Under the pieces are notes generated by a model. The model made no database searches. It saw only the letters and a program-made list of their open reading frames with translations, and was not told the origin of the DNA. Below are positions 8,723 through 18,601 of a stretch of 64,000 nucleotides of DNA, in pieces (the first letter of the stretch is position 1; every line of letters starts with the position of its first letter). Source of the DNA: Marinobacter arenosus. Lineage in GTDB: Bacteria > Pseudomonadota > Gammaproteobacteria > Pseudomonadales > Oleiphilaceae. Where the stretch lies: assembly GCF_019264345.1 (NCBI RefSeq), contig NZ_JAHVAO010000001.1:992001-1056000 (forward strand), written 5' to 3'. Made by a program: the position numbers and the translations under genes.

Positions 8723-9931
8723 TCAGGCAAAAATATCGACCTCCCCCTTCCAACTCAGATCCAGACTGCCGGCCTGAACATCGGGATCATCCACCTCGGC
8801 CACCGCCGGGTTGCCGGCGCGATGCCCCGCATCACCGTCCTGACCCTCTCCAGTCCCCTGTTCGCCTCCGCGCTGCTGGGGCGAATCGGACACATCGAAC
8901 CGGGCCAGATTCAACCCCTGGTCGCCCAGCATGTCCCGAAGCCGATGCGAATGCTGTTCAAGCTGTTCGCGCACAACAGGGTTGGTGGCGTGAACGGTGA
9001 TGCTGGCCTGTTCGTTCTGAACCCGCACCTTGACCTCCATCGGCCCCATGTCCGGCGGCGTCAGGTGAATCTCTGCCACCGACATATTCCTGGCGGTCAG
9101 CCAACTGAGCTTGCCCACCAGTTTGTCGCCCCACTCGGCATGCCCGACGGGGGTATCAATGGACGTGGCGTAACTTTTCAACGGCACCGAGGCGTCTGCT
9201 GACAACTTGGCGGCGGCAGCATTCGCCGGCTGCTGACTGGCGACTTCCAGCGCAGATTGGAATCGACCGGAGGCAACGAGGTTGGTCGGATCAGCGGGCC
9301 GACCGCTCTCGGAGCCGATTGTCGCTGCCAACGCCTCGGTCAGTTGCAGGCCCGCCGTTACGCCGGGTGCAGCCTGGCCGGCGGCCCCGGCCTGGCCGGA
9401 TTTACCCGCGATAACGCCATTGAGCGGGCCACCGGATGGCATCAGGGGATTCAGCGCCTGGGACACTGTATTGGTACTGGAGGCTGCTGCTGGGGACACG
9501 GCTCCGGTCTGACCACCGGCAGGAAGCAACAGCGCCTGCAACTCGGCAAACGTGAGCGGTGTGGAGCTCACGTCCATCTCTGAGGCCGTGTCGGTTGATG
9601 CCTGGCCGGCTGTCTCGGGCGTGTTGGTTTTTCCGGCGTCGGCCTTGGCCGTTGCTTTCGCATTCCCGGGTTTCGATTGGGCCGGGTCGGACGATGCCGC
9701 GGCATGCCGATCCGCTCCGGCGCCCCCGGTTTTGTCGGCCGCAGTCTTGTCCCGGGCCTGGGCGTCGTCCCGGCGCTCACTCTTCTGCCGGTTCAGCCGC
9801 TCCTGTTCCGTCCGTGACACCGATTCGTACCGGCTCTCGCCGTCCGGCTCTCTTCCGGAACCGGGTCTGGCGATGCTGGCGTCTTTTTGCATCCCGGGAG
9901 CGGGAGTCTGGGGAAGAACCATCTGGGGCAT
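8723..9931 (-). CDS. fliK: Flagellar hook-length control protein FliK
   Basis: Secreted ruler that measures hook length and triggers the FlhB switch. The 402-residue protein has a long, Ala/Gly/Gln/Ser-rich, low-complexity N-terminal region (to about residue 270). The conserved C-terminal domain includes EIHLTPPDMGPMEVKVRV, then VREQLEQHSHRLRDMLGDQG. The ATG at 9931 is chosen because AAGAGG lies just upstream and MPQMVLPQ is a plausible start; the frame extends back to 10018 without support. A candidate sigma-54 promoter lies upstream. Confidence 0.92.
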   Translation of the reverse strand: MPQMVLPQTPAPGMQKDASIARPGSGREPDGESRYESVSRTEQERLNRQKSERRDDAQARDKTAADKTGGAGADRHAAASSDPAQSKPGNAKATAKADAGKTNTPETAGQASTDTASEMDVSSTPLTFAELQALLLPAGGQTGAVSPAAASSTNTVSQALNPLMPSGGPLNGVIAGKSGQAGAAGQAAPGVTAGLQLTEALAATIGSESGRPADPTNLVASGRFQSALEVASQQPANAAAAKLSADASVPLKSYATSIDTPVGHAEWGDKLVGKLSWLTARNMSVAEIHLTPPDMGPMEVKVRVQNEQASITVHATNPVVREQLEQHSHRLRDMLGDQGLNLARFDVSDSPQQRGGEQGTGEGQDGDAGHRAGNPAVAEVDDPDVQAGSLDLSWKGEVDIFA

Positions 9932-10012
9932 GGCAACCTCTTGCCGCTTTTGTCTCGTGGTCACCCGATTCTTGCCGGCCTGAAGCCGTTTGACGGGTGG
10001 TTTCCCATAGGT

Positions 10013-10030
10013 GTGCAAAAGCGATGCCAG
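10013..10030 (-). promoter_or_regulatory. Candidate sigma-54 promoter for fliK
   Basis: The minus-strand sequence is CTGGCATCGCTTTTGCAC, with GG and GC ten bases apart. The predicted start near 10003 lies about 70 bases before the fliK ATG at 9931. This would separate fliK from the upstream Hpt gene. Confidence 0.62.
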
Positions 10031-10044
10031 ACGGCTTATGGGCG

Positions 10045-10392
10045 TTAACGAACCAGCAAATCCTCAAGCAGGTTTGTGACGTTCCGGAATTCTGACTCAA
10101 TGGCGTCGACCGTGGCGGGGGCGTCTTCCAGTCGCTGTTCCTTGCCCGCCGTTTCGGCAACCCGGCAAAGCTCGCCCAACTGTGGTGCTCCAATGTTGAT
10201 GCAGCTACCTTTGAAGCTGTGCGCCATATGGGCAAGCGCATCGGCGTCCTGACCGTTAACCGCCTGTTTGAGTCCCGCGATCCGTTCCCGGGAGTCGTTA
10301 AGAAACGTGTGTATCAGCACTTCAAACTCTTCATCCATGACATCCTGAAGCTCAGCCAGTGCTTCTTCGTCAAGGTGTGGTGTCCTGGTCAT
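10045..10392 (-). CDS. HPt-domain phosphotransfer protein (HptB-like)
   Basis: A 115-residue single-domain histidine phosphotransfer protein. The phosphoacceptor His58 lies in HMAHSFKGSCINIGA, the standard HPt motif, within an all-helical sequence. It is 23 bases after the receiver-phosphatase gene and close to the STAS gene. This is the same trio as HptB-HsbR-HsbA of Pseudomonas aeruginosa, where HptB phosphorylates the receiver of HsbR and controls the switch between swimming and surface life. The functional assignment is by domain and neighbourhood, not alignment. Confidence 0.85.
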   Translation of the reverse strand: MTRTPHLDEEALAELQDVMDEEFEVLIHTFLNDSRERIAGLKQAVNGQDADALAHMAHSFKGSCINIGAPQLGELCRVAETAGKEQRLEDAPATVDAIESEFRNVTNLLEDLLVR

Positions 10393-10415
10393 ACCAACCC
10401 CCTGTCTGGTGCCGG

Positions 10416-12182
10416 CTAGTGCCGGTCTGTTGACGCCCGTTCCGACGAGGCTCCGGAAAAATCCCAGTCGTAGACGATTTCGACATGATTGCCCCGTTGG
10501 TGGAAGGTGACGGATTCTGACAATCGTTTCAACAATAACAGGCCGCGCCCGGCGTACCTGGCAGCCATTCCCGAATTCTCACCCTCCTTCAACATAGGGT
10601 GATCCCTGAAGTCAAAGCCCGGCCCGCTGTCCTCACAAATGACACGCAATTGGCCACCCGAGGGTTTCATGGAATGGTGCAGGCTGAAGCGGATGTAATG
10701 TCCCTCAATCCGCGCCAGTCTGCGCCGACGCTCTTCGTAGTAACGCCCAAAGCCCTCGGGCGAATGCTTCCATTCCGAGGGCAGCGCCAGCACTCCATGC
10801 TCAAGGGCATTGTTGTACAGTTCTGCCAGCAATGTGTAGATCTCGCCACTCTTGCGCCGAAGGCCCGGGACTTCCATGCAGATATGCAGCAACAGCGGCA
10901 ACGGGCTGAAATCCCCCAGCGTTTGTTCGCGAATTTCGTACACGCAGTGCCATTCGGTAGGGCCGGGCCGGGCTGAGGGCGGCGTCCGGTCCGGAATGGC
11001 AGAAATACCTGCCTCGTCCACCATTTCGAGGCAGCACAGAGTGAGATCATCGCCGTCGCCCTCACGTCCGCGGAACTGGTGCACGGCGCCCATCAGTGCA
11101 TCGAAGGGGTGCTGGCCCTCGCCCTGCGATTCCAGTGCCTTGCAGATCCCGGATTCCCCGAAGACATCGCCCGCGGCATTACGGGATTCCAGAAACCCAT
11201 CGGTCATCATCAGAAGTCTGTCACCAGGCTCGGCGGCCAGGATTTCCATATCGGCATCAAACTGATCCGGCGCCAATATTCCCAGCGGCAAATGCCGAGA
11301 GGGCAGAATCTGATGCTCCCCCGTTGCCCGAATCAGCCAACCATCCGGCAAACCGCCATTCCAGAATCGCAGTTGGTTGAGCTTGAAATCCGCCTCAATC
11401 ATACCGCCGCAACAGAACATGCCCGTGGGGAGAATCTGTTTGAGCTTCTGATTGATTTCCCGGAGTACATCCCCGCTCTTGAACCCCTTACTGGCCATGC
11501 CATAAAAAATCTCGGCCATCGGCATGGCGCCAATGGCGGCTGGCAGGCCGTGGCCTGTGAAATCACCGATGAAAATCAGCATCCCACCGGCCGGACGCGG
11601 TGCGGCGAACAGAACGTCACCGTTGAAAATGGTGAGCGGCGACGCGTGGTAGCGAATGTTGAACGCATCCAGGCAACCGGTGTGGGCGACGTTGTCAAAA
11701 ACCCGTTTGGCGACCTTCTGCTCTTCCAACAGTTGCTGATTGCGTTCTCGGATCATGTCGCGCTGATTCGAGAGCGTTTGATGCATCAACCGCATGCGAT
11801 TGAAGGCGTTGATCTTGGCCTCGATGATGGTCCGGTTGTACGGCTTACTCAGGAAATCATCGCCGCCGGCCTCCAGGCACCGCGCCAGTTCCCCGGCTTC
11901 GGAGAGCGAAGTCAGGAAGATCAGGGGGACCATCCGTTCACCGGCCAGCTGCTTGATCTGGCGAGCCGCCTCCATGCCATCCATGACCGGCATGAGGGCG
12001 TCTAGCAATACGATGTCCGGATCGGATTCCCGGAAACGTCTGACGGCTTCCTCTCCGTTGCTGGCATCGAACACCCGGTGGCCCAGCCGTTTGACCAGGG
12101 TTTTGAGGATCAGGCGATCGGTGTCGCTGTCATCGGCGATAAGAATCTTGAGCGCCCTGGTTTCAGCAACAGAGTCGTCCAC
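10416..12182 (-). CDS. Response regulator with PP2C phosphatase and HATPase (serine kinase) domains, HsbR-like
   Basis: A 588-residue partner-switching regulator. An N-terminal receiver domain (residues 10-130; phosphoacceptor Asp61 in DIVLLDALMPVMDG) is followed by a linker helix. A SpoIIE/PP2C-type phosphatase comes next (about 170-390; GDFTGHGLPAAIGAM and GDRLLMMTDGFLES supply the metal-binding Asp residues). The C-terminal GHKL ATPase (about 430-588) has ELYNNALEHG and CEDSGPGFDF. This architecture equals P. aeruginosa HsbR, which dephosphorylates or phosphorylates the STAS partner HsbA depending on receiver state. The STAS gene lies 27 bases upstream and the HPt gene 23 bases downstream. 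Confidence 0.88.
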   Translation of the reverse strand: MDDSVAETRALKILIADDSDTDRLILKTLVKRLGHRVFDASNGEEAVRRFRESDPDIVLLDALMPVMDGMEAARQIKQLAGERMVPLIFLTSLSEAGELARCLEAGGDDFLSKPYNRTIIEAKINAFNRMRLMHQTLSNQRDMIRERNQQLLEEQKVAKRVFDNVAHTGCLDAFNIRYHASPLTIFNGDVLFAAPRPAGGMLIFIGDFTGHGLPAAIGAMPMAEIFYGMASKGFKSGDVLREINQKLKQILPTGMFCCGGMIEADFKLNQLRFWNGGLPDGWLIRATGEHQILPSRHLPLGILAPDQFDADMEILAAEPGDRLLMMTDGFLESRNAAGDVFGESGICKALESQGEGQHPFDALMGAVHQFRGREGDGDDLTLCCLEMVDEAGISAIPDRTPPSARPGPTEWHCVYEIREQTLGDFSPLPLLLHICMEVPGLRRKSGEIYTLLAELYNNALEHGVLALPSEWKHSPEGFGRYYEERRRRLARIEGHYIRFSLHHSMKPSGGQLRVICEDSGPGFDFRDHPMLKEGENSGMAARYAGRGLLLLKRLSESVTFHQRGNHVEIVYDWDFSGASSERASTDRH

Positions 12183-12209
12183 AATGAGGCCCCGGACAGT
12201 AGGAGTGGA

Positions 12210-12515
12210 TCACCTGATGGCGAACAGCTGCTCGAAATTGGAGATGGACAGGATTCGACGAACGTCGTTGTTGCAGTTTTCTATGGCAATTCGGGCACCG
12301 TCGCCGCCGGCATAATCCCGCAACAACAACAGCATTCCCAGTGCGGAACTGTCCAGGTAGGTGGTTTCAGACAGATCTACGACGTAGTTGCGGATTGTTT
12401 CATCGCCATGCTCATAGGCATCACGGAAGGCTTGGTGGGTACTGAAATCAAAACGGCCCTCGATACTGATAATCAGGGTCTGGCCATCCTCTCCGCGACG
12501 TGTCTGAATCGGCAT
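12210..12515 (-). CDS. STAS-domain anti-sigma factor antagonist, HsbA-like
   Basis: A 101-residue STAS protein. The phosphorylatable serine motif is YLDSSALG with Asp55-Ser56-Ser57; Ser56 is the regulated residue in the P. aeruginosa homologue HsbA. In that species HsbA binds the flagellar anti-sigma factor FlgM or the diguanylate cyclase HsbD depending on phosphorylation. Neither partner is encoded in this window. It is the first gene of the three-gene cassette, starting about 120 bases after fliJ. Confidence 0.87.
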   Translation of the reverse strand: MPIQTRRGEDGQTLIISIEGRFDFSTHQAFRDAYEHGDETIRNYVVDLSETTYLDSSALGMLLLLRDYAGGDGARIAIENCNNDVRRILSISNFEQLFAIR

Positions 12516-12636
12516 TCCGAAACCTCCGAAGGTGTTCTGAGCAGCGTTGACCGCCGGGTTTTACATGGATCATCTCCGGGTAAGGATAGCCCAACGAGAC
12601 TAAATTGCATCCGCAGTGAGTTGATGCAAGGCAAAT

Positions 12637-13080
12637 TTATCGCTGGCGGCGGGCGAAGGCGCGGCCTGCCGCCTCATCCGCCAGTTTCTGCTCGCGCAGG
12701 TCCTGTTCCCGCTGCTCCTGGCGGCGACAGGTTTCAATGTATTTCTCCATCCCCCGCCGACGTTCCCAGGCCTGCTGCCACTCAAGCCGACGGGTTTCAA
12801 ACACCTGCCCGGCCTGATCCAGCTGTTTCTGTTGCTGGATGATGACCTGATCGAGCTGGGCAATGAACGCCTGCCAGGCCTGCAGGCGACTCACGGGCAC
12901 GACACCCTGCTGGCTGTGTCGGATCTGGTCACGGTATTCCTGCTGGTACCGATTCAGGTTGTCGACCTGTTCCCTCTGTTGCTCGACCAGCTTGCGGGCT
13001 TCCCCCATTCGTTCGAGGGCCTCCTGCTCCTTACGCTCTTCAAGGGACAGAACCACTTCCAGACGCCGGGAACGAAGCAT
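12637..13080 (-). CDS. fliJ: Flagellar export chaperone FliJ
   Basis: A 147-residue, almost wholly helical, Gln/Glu/Arg-rich coiled-coil protein. It inserts into the FliI hexamer and links the export ATPase to FlhA. The first residues ([22 protein letters not shown]) and the run of heptads are typical. The start codon touches the fliI stop (both at 13080), so translation is coupled. Confidence 0.92.
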   Translation of the reverse strand: MLRSRRLEVVLSLEERKEQEALERMGEARKLVEQQREQVDNLNRYQQEYRDQIRHSQQGVVPVSRLQAWQAFIAQLDQVIIQQQKQLDQAGQVFETRRLEWQQAWERRRGMEKYIETCRRQEQREQDLREQKLADEAAGRAFARRQR

Positions 13081-14477
13081 CAGCCATTACCCCGGCCAGT
13101 ACTTACCTGGGTACTGGGTGCGGCCGATTTCAGGCGTTCGGGGGAGCGGCGCTCCGGCACAACCGCCAGCAGCTGCTCGATGCTTTCCTGCAATGGCGCG
13201 CTCTCGTTCAATCCCTGCTGGAGGAACTGGCCCATGTTGCCGATGTGGGCAATGGCGAAATCCGTTTCCGGATCGGACCCTTTGACATAGGCGCCAACGC
13301 TGATCAGGTCCCGCGCCTGCTGATAGCGTGAATAGACCTGCTTGAAACGTTGCGCCCTGGCGAAATGTTCGGTCTGTGTTACCTGGGGCATGACCCGGCT
13401 GATCGAGGCTTCAACATCGATGGCGGGATAATGGCCTTCCTCCGCCAAACGGCGGGACAACACAATGTGGCCATCGAGAATGGCCCTGGCCGCATCTGCG
13501 ATCGGATCCTGCTGGTCATCGCCCTCCGTCAGGACCGTGTAGAAGGCGGTGATCGAACCACCGCCAGGTCGGCCGTTGCCCGTGCGTTCCACCAGTTGCG
13601 GTAACTTGGCAAAGACCGAGGGCGGGTAGCCCTTGGTGGCAGGCGGTTCACCCACCGCCAATGCGATTTCCCGCTGGGCCTGGGCGTACCGGGTCAACGA
13701 ATCCATCAGCAAAAGCACCCGCTTGCCCTGGTCCCGGTAATACTCGGCAATACGCGTGGTCAGCATTGCCGCCCGCAGGCGCATCAGCGGCGAGTCATCG
13801 GCCGGAGAGGCAACCACCACAGAGCGCGAGAGGCCCTCCTCGCCGAGAATATCCTCGATGAATTCCTTGACCTCACGCCCCCGCTCGCCGATGAGGCCCA
13901 CCACGGTGATATCGGCATCGGTGAACCGGGTCATCATGCCCAGCAACATACTCTTGCCTACGCCACTGCCGGCAAACAGCCCCAGACGTTGGCCCTGGCC
14001 GACCGTCAGCAGCGCATTGATGGCGCGAATACCCACGTCCATGGATTGCCGGACCGGCGCCCGATGCAGCGGATTGATAATGTCACCGGACAACGACACC
14101 CGAGTCTCGGCCTGCAGCGGCCCTTTACCATCGAGTGGCTCACCGCTTCCGTCGACAACCCGACCCAGCATCTGCGGTCCGACCGGGACGCGACTGGCCG
14201 CCGAAACCGGCACCACCCGGGCACCGGGTTTGAGGCCCTCAATGGCGGTGAGCGGCATCAGGTAGACCTTGTCGTCCTCAAACCCGACAACCTCGGCTTC
14301 AACACTGCCGGCACCCTGCCCCTGGATCACGCAGCGATCCCCGACCACCATGGGGCAACCGACGCACTCCAGTGTCAGTCCGACCATCCGGGTCAAACGC
14401 CCGGACAGTTCGGGCTCGGGATCCTCTGCGACAAAGTCCTGAAACCGGTTCAGGCGATCAGCCAGGCGTGAGGTCAT
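13080..14477 (-). CDS. fliI: Flagellum-specific ATPase FliI
   Basis: Hexameric ATPase of the flagellar export apparatus, homologous to F1-beta. Walker A ([11 protein letters not shown]) and the downstream [27 protein letters not shown] block (Walker B and the family signature) are intact. From the ATG at 14477 the protein is about 465 residues, normal for FliI. A further in-frame start at 14498 adds seven residues (MMIRVTA); neither has a strong ribosome site. Either start overlaps the end of fliH. Confidence 0.95.
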   Translation of the reverse strand: MTSRLADRLNRFQDFVAEDPEPELSGRLTRMVGLTLECVGCPMVVGDRCVIQGQGAGSVEAEVVGFEDDKVYLMPLTAIEGLKPGARVVPVSAASRVPVGPQMLGRVVDGSGEPLDGKGPLQAETRVSLSGDIINPLHRAPVRQSMDVGIRAINALLTVGQGQRLGLFAGSGVGKSMLLGMMTRFTDADITVVGLIGERGREVKEFIEDILGEEGLSRSVVVASPADDSPLMRLRAAMLTTRIAEYYRDQGKRVLLLMDSLTRYAQAQREIALAVGEPPATKGYPPSVFAKLPQLVERTGNGRPGGGSITAFYTVLTEGDDQQDPIADAARAILDGHIVLSRRLAEEGHYPAIDVEASISRVMPQVTQTEHFARAQRFKQVYSRYQQARDLISVGAYVKGSDPETDFAIAHIGNMGQFLQQGLNESAPLQESIEQLLAVVPERRSPERLKSAAPSTQVSTGRGNG

Positions 14478-15357
14478 CGCCGTCACCCGTATCATCATTA
14501 CGTTCGTCCGGGCGCGAGCTTTGCTCTTTCTCCCCGGCGTCGGTCGAGTTCAGTACATCACGCTGGAAATCGGTCCGATCCCGCATCAAGGCATCCATAT
14601 CCTCGGCCTCCGTGCTCGCAGCGGCTTCCGAGTTCTGCTCCAACATGCCCTGAACCGCCCGCTGGAATCGTTTCTCCACGGTAAAGTCCACCAGGCTGTG
14701 TCGGGTTTCCACCCGGCAGCCGCCCGGCAGAACGTCGCCGTCTTCAATGACCGAGGCCTGGGTGTCCAGGCGCGTCAGTACATCCCGAACGAGGTTGCCG
14801 TCGTCGGGGTGGACATGAATGCGCAGGTTGTCTGCGGTCGATGGCAGAGCCTCCAGGGCCCTGCGGACGACACTTTGAATCTGGGAGGAATCGATGGTCA
14901 GTTCCCGAAACACGACCGCCCGGGCCAGCACCGTGGTGAGATTCACCAGCGCACTTTCGATCTCGTCCTCGTGGCGACGAATCGGCAAAACCAGTTCGCC
15001 CATCAGGTGTTCCAGGCGATCCAGTTTGGTGTCCATTTCTTTGCGGGTGTCTTCGTACCCCTGCTTTTCGCCCTGTTCACGGCCTTCCGCCGTGCCCACC
15101 TGAAACCCTTCTTCGCGACCCTGCTCGCGGCCCTCGACCAGTCCGGCCTGGTAACCTTCCTCACGGCCTTCGTTATAGCCGTCTTCCCTGGCGGCCCGGC
15201 GAATCTCACTGATATCAGCGGCCGTCAGGGGTTTGACGTTCCGCTCCTCTTCCCGCACTTCATTGCCCTGACCGTCCAGTAACGGCAACTCCCAGCGCTC
15301 GTAGGCTGTGAGCTGTTCCTTGGGAATCCGGTTGAGGTCCTTGGACGAGTCTTTCAT
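14458..15357 (-). CDS. fliH: Flagellar assembly protein FliH
   Basis: Regulates the FliI ATPase and docks it to the C ring. The roughly 299-residue protein has the FliH hallmark, a run of Gly-xxx-Gly-type helical repeats rich in Glu and Gly ([18 protein letters not shown], about residues 60-110). A C-terminal domain with [14 protein letters not shown] and [20 protein letters not shown] follows. The ATG at 15357 shares its first base with the fliG stop (TGATG). A GTG at 15360 is a less likely start. Confidence 0.94.
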   Translation of the reverse strand: MKDSSKDLNRIPKEQLTAYERWELPLLDGQGNEVREEERNVKPLTAADISEIRRAAREDGYNEGREEGYQAGLVEGREQGREEGFQVGTAEGREQGEKQGYEDTRKEMDTKLDRLEHLMGELVLPIRRHEDEIESALVNLTTVLARAVVFRELTIDSSQIQSVVRRALEALPSTADNLRIHVHPDDGNLVRDVLTRLDTQASVIEDGDVLPGGCRVETRHSLVDFTVEKRFQRAVQGMLEQNSEAAASTEAEDMDALMRDRTDFQRDVLNSTDAGEKEQSSRPDERNDDTGDGDDLTPG

Positions 15358-16406
15358 CACATCATTTCTTCGCCAGCACCACCGAGTGAGATTTCACCCG
15401 CTTCGGCCATGCGTCGTGCCACCGTGATAATGTCCTTCTGGGCCGCTTCGACTTCGCTGACCTTGACCGGCCCCTTAGCCTCGAGGTCGTCCTGCAACAA
15501 TTCGGCCGCGCGTTTGGACATGTTCTTGAATATTTTCTCCTGGACCGCGTCGTCGGCACCTTTGAGGGCAACAACCAGAACTTCCGAGGACACTTCGCGA
15601 AGCAACGCCTGAATGCCGCGATCGTCAATGTCCTTGAGGTTATCAAAGACGAACATCAGGTCTTCAATCGTCGACGCCAGATCCGGGTCCATGTCCTTGA
15701 TGGAATCCATCAGGTTGCCTTCGATGCTGCGGTCCATAAAGTTCATGATGTCCGCCGCCCGCTTGATACCACCGATCCGGCTGGTCTGGGCCGCCGAACC
15801 GCCGGAGAACTGTTTCTCCAGGATATCGTTCAGCTCCTGCAGCGCCTGGGGCTGTATGCTCTCCAATGAGGCCACACGCATCATCACGTCCAGCCGGACC
15901 TTGTCGTCCAGTGTCGCCAGAATTTCGGCGGCCTGGTCGGGATCCAGGTAGGAAATCACAATGGCCTGAATCTGCGGGTGCTCATAACGGATAATGTCAC
16001 CGACGGCACGGGGCTCCATCCACTTGAGCGTGTCGAGACCGGTGGTGTTGCCGCCGATCAGAATGCGGTCGATCAGGCTCGCGGCCTTGTCGTCGCCCAA
16101 GGCCTGGGTGAGCATGGCGCGAATGTAATCGTCGTTGCCAACGCCGAGGCCCGTCTGGCCACCCACGGCATCCACAAACTGGTTCAGAACGAAGGTGACG
16201 TCGTCTTTGCTGACGTCCTTCATCTGGGCCATGGCCACGCCCACGCGCTGGACTTCCTTGGGGCCCATGTGCTTCAGAACCTCGGCCGCATCCGCCTCAC
16301 CCAGGGACATCAACAGAATCGCAGCCTGCTCTACCCTCGGGATCTTGCGCTGAGGTTTCTGGGGCGCTGCCACGCCCTGCTGGTTGTCTTGGTCAGTCAT
16401 CGACAT
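15357..16406 (-). CDS. fliG: Flagellar motor switch protein FliG
   Basis: C-ring protein that contacts the stators and generates torque. The 349-residue protein has the expected order: N-terminal FliF-binding domain (VEQAAILLMSLGEADAAEVLKHM), middle domain with the EHPQ motif (IRYEHPQIQAIVISYL) and C-terminal torque helix with alternating charges (DDRGIQALLREVSSEVLVVALKG). There is an N-terminal Gln/Lys/Pro-rich extension of about 25 residues. Its 5' end overlaps the fliF 3' end by 14 bases. Confidence 0.97.
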   Translation of the reverse strand: MSMTDQDNQQGVAAPQKPQRKIPRVEQAAILLMSLGEADAAEVLKHMGPKEVQRVGVAMAQMKDVSKDDVTFVLNQFVDAVGGQTGLGVGNDDYIRAMLTQALGDDKAASLIDRILIGGNTTGLDTLKWMEPRAVGDIIRYEHPQIQAIVISYLDPDQAAEILATLDDKVRLDVMMRVASLESIQPQALQELNDILEKQFSGGSAAQTSRIGGIKRAADIMNFMDRSIEGNLMDSIKDMDPDLASTIEDLMFVFDNLKDIDDRGIQALLREVSSEVLVVALKGADDAVQEKIFKNMSKRAAELLQDDLEAKGPVKVSEVEAAQKDIITVARRMAEAGEISLGGAGEEMM

Positions 16407-18099
16407 TCACCCACTGGCGCATGACCTGGGCCACCCGGGCCGGGTCCTCCGCAATCAAGCCTTTCAATGCATTGAGTTGTCTATCATAACTGTCTGTCGC
16501 ACCGGGCAAAAGCAGATCGTCCTGGGCCGACATTGCCTCGCGCAGCTCTGCGCCTCCGTCGATGCCGTCCAACTCGCCGTATCCACGATCACCGGCAGCA
16601 CCACCCCGCTCACGCTGACCTCCGCCGGAGAGACTTTTCAGGGTCGGGCGCAAGAGGCCGAGTACCAGAACCAGAATGACCAGTCCCGCCAACACCTGTT
16701 TCATCAGATCCCAGAACCAGGGCTGCTCCCAGAAGCTCGGCGCTTGAAACTCAATCGACTCTTCCGGGGCAAAGGCCGTGTTCATCACCGTAACACTGTC
16801 ACCGCGCGCGGCGGAATAACCGACGGCGTCGCGCACCAGCATGCTCAGGCGCTGCAACTCTTGCTCCGGCCAAGGCTGGTAGCTCACCTCACCGGTCTGC
16901 GGGTCCACCACTTTCATGTCGTCCACGGCCAGTGCAACGGTCACCCGCTTGATTCGACCCAGTTCCTGGCGCACATAACTGACGGTCCGATCCATCTCAT
17001 AATTCCGGGTGGACTCGCGGCGCACGTCAACCGGCTGGGCGGTCGGCTCATTGTCGTCCGCATCGGCGTTCGCCTGTTCGGGAACCGTGGCATCCGCCGG
17101 AGGCTGATTGGACAGGGCCCCCGGGATGCCCAGCGGTCCGCCACCGGGCACTCGCTGCTCGCTCATTTCCCGCTCGCTGCGAACCGCCTGCTGTTCCGGG
17201 TTGAACAGTTCCTCTGCCTGCTCCACCGATGAAAAGTCCAGATCCGCCGACACCTCGGCCCGGTAACGACCTTCGCCGACGATGGGGGCAATCAGTGACG
17301 CCACCCGGCGGGTCAACCGCTCCTCGACCTTCGAGGTGTATTCGTACTGATCCTGCATCCGGTCGGTCTCACCCTGGCCGTCCATGCCGGTCAGCAAGCT
17401 GCCGTTCTGGTCGACCACGGTGACGTTGTCTTTTTTCATCATCGGAATGCTGCCGGCCACCAGGTTCACGATCGCGTTGATCTGTTCCTGCTCGGGACGA
17501 CGGCCGGCAAAGACTTCGAGGAATACCGAAGCCGAGGGCTCACGCGCATCGCGTACAAACACCGATCGCTCGGGGATGGCCAGGTGAACACGGGCGCTGC
17601 GAACTCCGCGCATGGCGCCGATGGTGCGCGCGAGCTCACCTTCCAGGCCACGGCGGTAACTGACGGTTTCCATGAATTGCGAGGTGCCGAGACCACGGTC
17701 CTGATCAAGCAACTCGTAACCCAGGACTTTCTCATCGGTCACCCCTTCGGCGGCCAGCTTCAGGCGGGCATTGTAGACCTGGTCAGAGGGCACCAGCAGG
17801 GCGCCGCTCCGGGGATCCATCTTGTAGTCAATTCCATTGCTTTCGAGAATCGCGGTGACGTCCTGAGGATTGTACGACGACAGATTCCCGACGACTGGCT
17901 GGTAGTTAGGCTCCTGCGCCCACAACACCACAGCAACGCCCAGGGCGACACTGGCCGCCAGACCAATCATCAGGCCAATCTGCCGCAGCAGATTCAGGCG
18001 ATTGAACCCCAAAAACATATCGCTGCCGCCATCCGGCGCATCCGATGGCTGAGCTGCGGGCATATTTGTCGAGGAGGATTCTGCAGGAACGCTGGCCAT
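16393..18099 (-). CDS. fliF: Flagellar MS-ring protein FliF
   Basis: Inner-membrane ring on which the basal body is built. The 568-residue protein has a first membrane span at about residues 38-60. A YscJ/FliF ring-building motif block follows (NYQPVVGNLSSYNPQDVTAILESNGIDYK, about 70-100, and RRGLEGELARTIGAMRGVRSARVHLAIPE). A long periplasmic region and a second span at about 460-480 come next, and the cytoplasmic C-terminus (VAQVMRQWVNVDD) binds FliG. It is 15 bases after fliE. Confidence 0.97.
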   Translation of the reverse strand: MASVPAESSSTNMPAAQPSDAPDGGSDMFLGFNRLNLLRQIGLMIGLAASVALGVAVVLWAQEPNYQPVVGNLSSYNPQDVTAILESNGIDYKMDPRSGALLVPSDQVYNARLKLAAEGVTDEKVLGYELLDQDRGLGTSQFMETVSYRRGLEGELARTIGAMRGVRSARVHLAIPERSVFVRDAREPSASVFLEVFAGRRPEQEQINAIVNLVAGSIPMMKKDNVTVVDQNGSLLTGMDGQGETDRMQDQYEYTSKVEERLTRRVASLIAPIVGEGRYRAEVSADLDFSSVEQAEELFNPEQQAVRSEREMSEQRVPGGGPLGIPGALSNQPPADATVPEQANADADDNEPTAQPVDVRRESTRNYEMDRTVSYVRQELGRIKRVTVALAVDDMKVVDPQTGEVSYQPWPEQELQRLSMLVRDAVGYSAARGDSVTVMNTAFAPEESIEFQAPSFWEQPWFWDLMKQVLAGLVILVLVLGLLRPTLKSLSGGGQRERGGAAGDRGYGELDGIDGGAELREAMSAQDDLLLPGATDSYDRQLNALKGLIAEDPARVAQVMRQWVNVDD

Positions 18100-18114
18100 G
18101 TCTCTGCTCCGTTA

Positions 18115-18492
18115 TCAGATCGGCATGTTCATGATGTCTTCGTACGCACGGACCACCCGGTTACGTACCTGGGTCAGCGCCTCGAAGGAGACAGAGGATT
18201 TCTGGGCGGCGATCATTACCCGGGTGATGTCCACATTGGGATCCCCCATTTCGTAGGCCGTCCGCAGTTCACTGGTGTTCTGCTGAAGTTCGTTCACGTT
18301 ATTCACCGCCTTGCCCAGCATATCGCTGAAGCTTGGCACTTCCTGCGTTTCCTGGGTTCCCGGAACCTGGCGCGGACCGTCAATTCGACCTCGCACCGAC
18401 TGATCCTGTTGAATCTGCTGGTTCTGCATCATCTGTGAACGCAGTGAGCGGATGTCGGACAGAACACTGTTGATGTCGGCACGCTGAACCAT
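18115..18492 (-). CDS. fliE: Flagellar hook-basal body complex protein FliE
   Basis: Adaptor between the MS ring and the proximal rod. The 125-residue protein ends with the conserved FliE tail ([34 protein letters not shown]) and has the central [18 protein letters not shown] segment. It is the first gene of the fliEFGHIJ unit, preceded by a candidate sigma-54 promoter about 60 bases upstream of the transcript's coding start. Confidence 0.96.
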   Translation of the reverse strand: MVQRADINSVLSDIRSLRSQMMQNQQIQQDQSVRGRIDGPRQVPGTQETQEVPSFSDMLGKAVNNVNELQQNTSELRTAYEMGDPNVDITRVMIAAQKSSVSFEALTQVRNRVVRAYEDIMNMPI

Positions 18493-18564
18493 AACTCTCT
18501 CCCGATTCCGCCGCCGGGCGTGGGGTGGCGGACTTTTTCATGGAATTCTCGTTACAGATCGTTT

Positions 18565-18582
18565 AGCAATCACCAGGCCAAG
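18565..18582 (-). promoter_or_regulatory. Candidate sigma-54 promoter for fliE
   Basis: The minus-strand sequence is CTTGGCCTGGTGATTGCT, with GG and GC ten bases apart and a good -12 element (TTGCT). The predicted start near 18554 gives a leader of about 60 bases. In Vibrio and Pseudomonas fliE is driven by RpoN plus FlrC/FleR, whose gene lies immediately upstream here. Confidence 0.68.
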
Positions 18583-18601
18583 TAAGGTTTATCTATATAT
18601 T

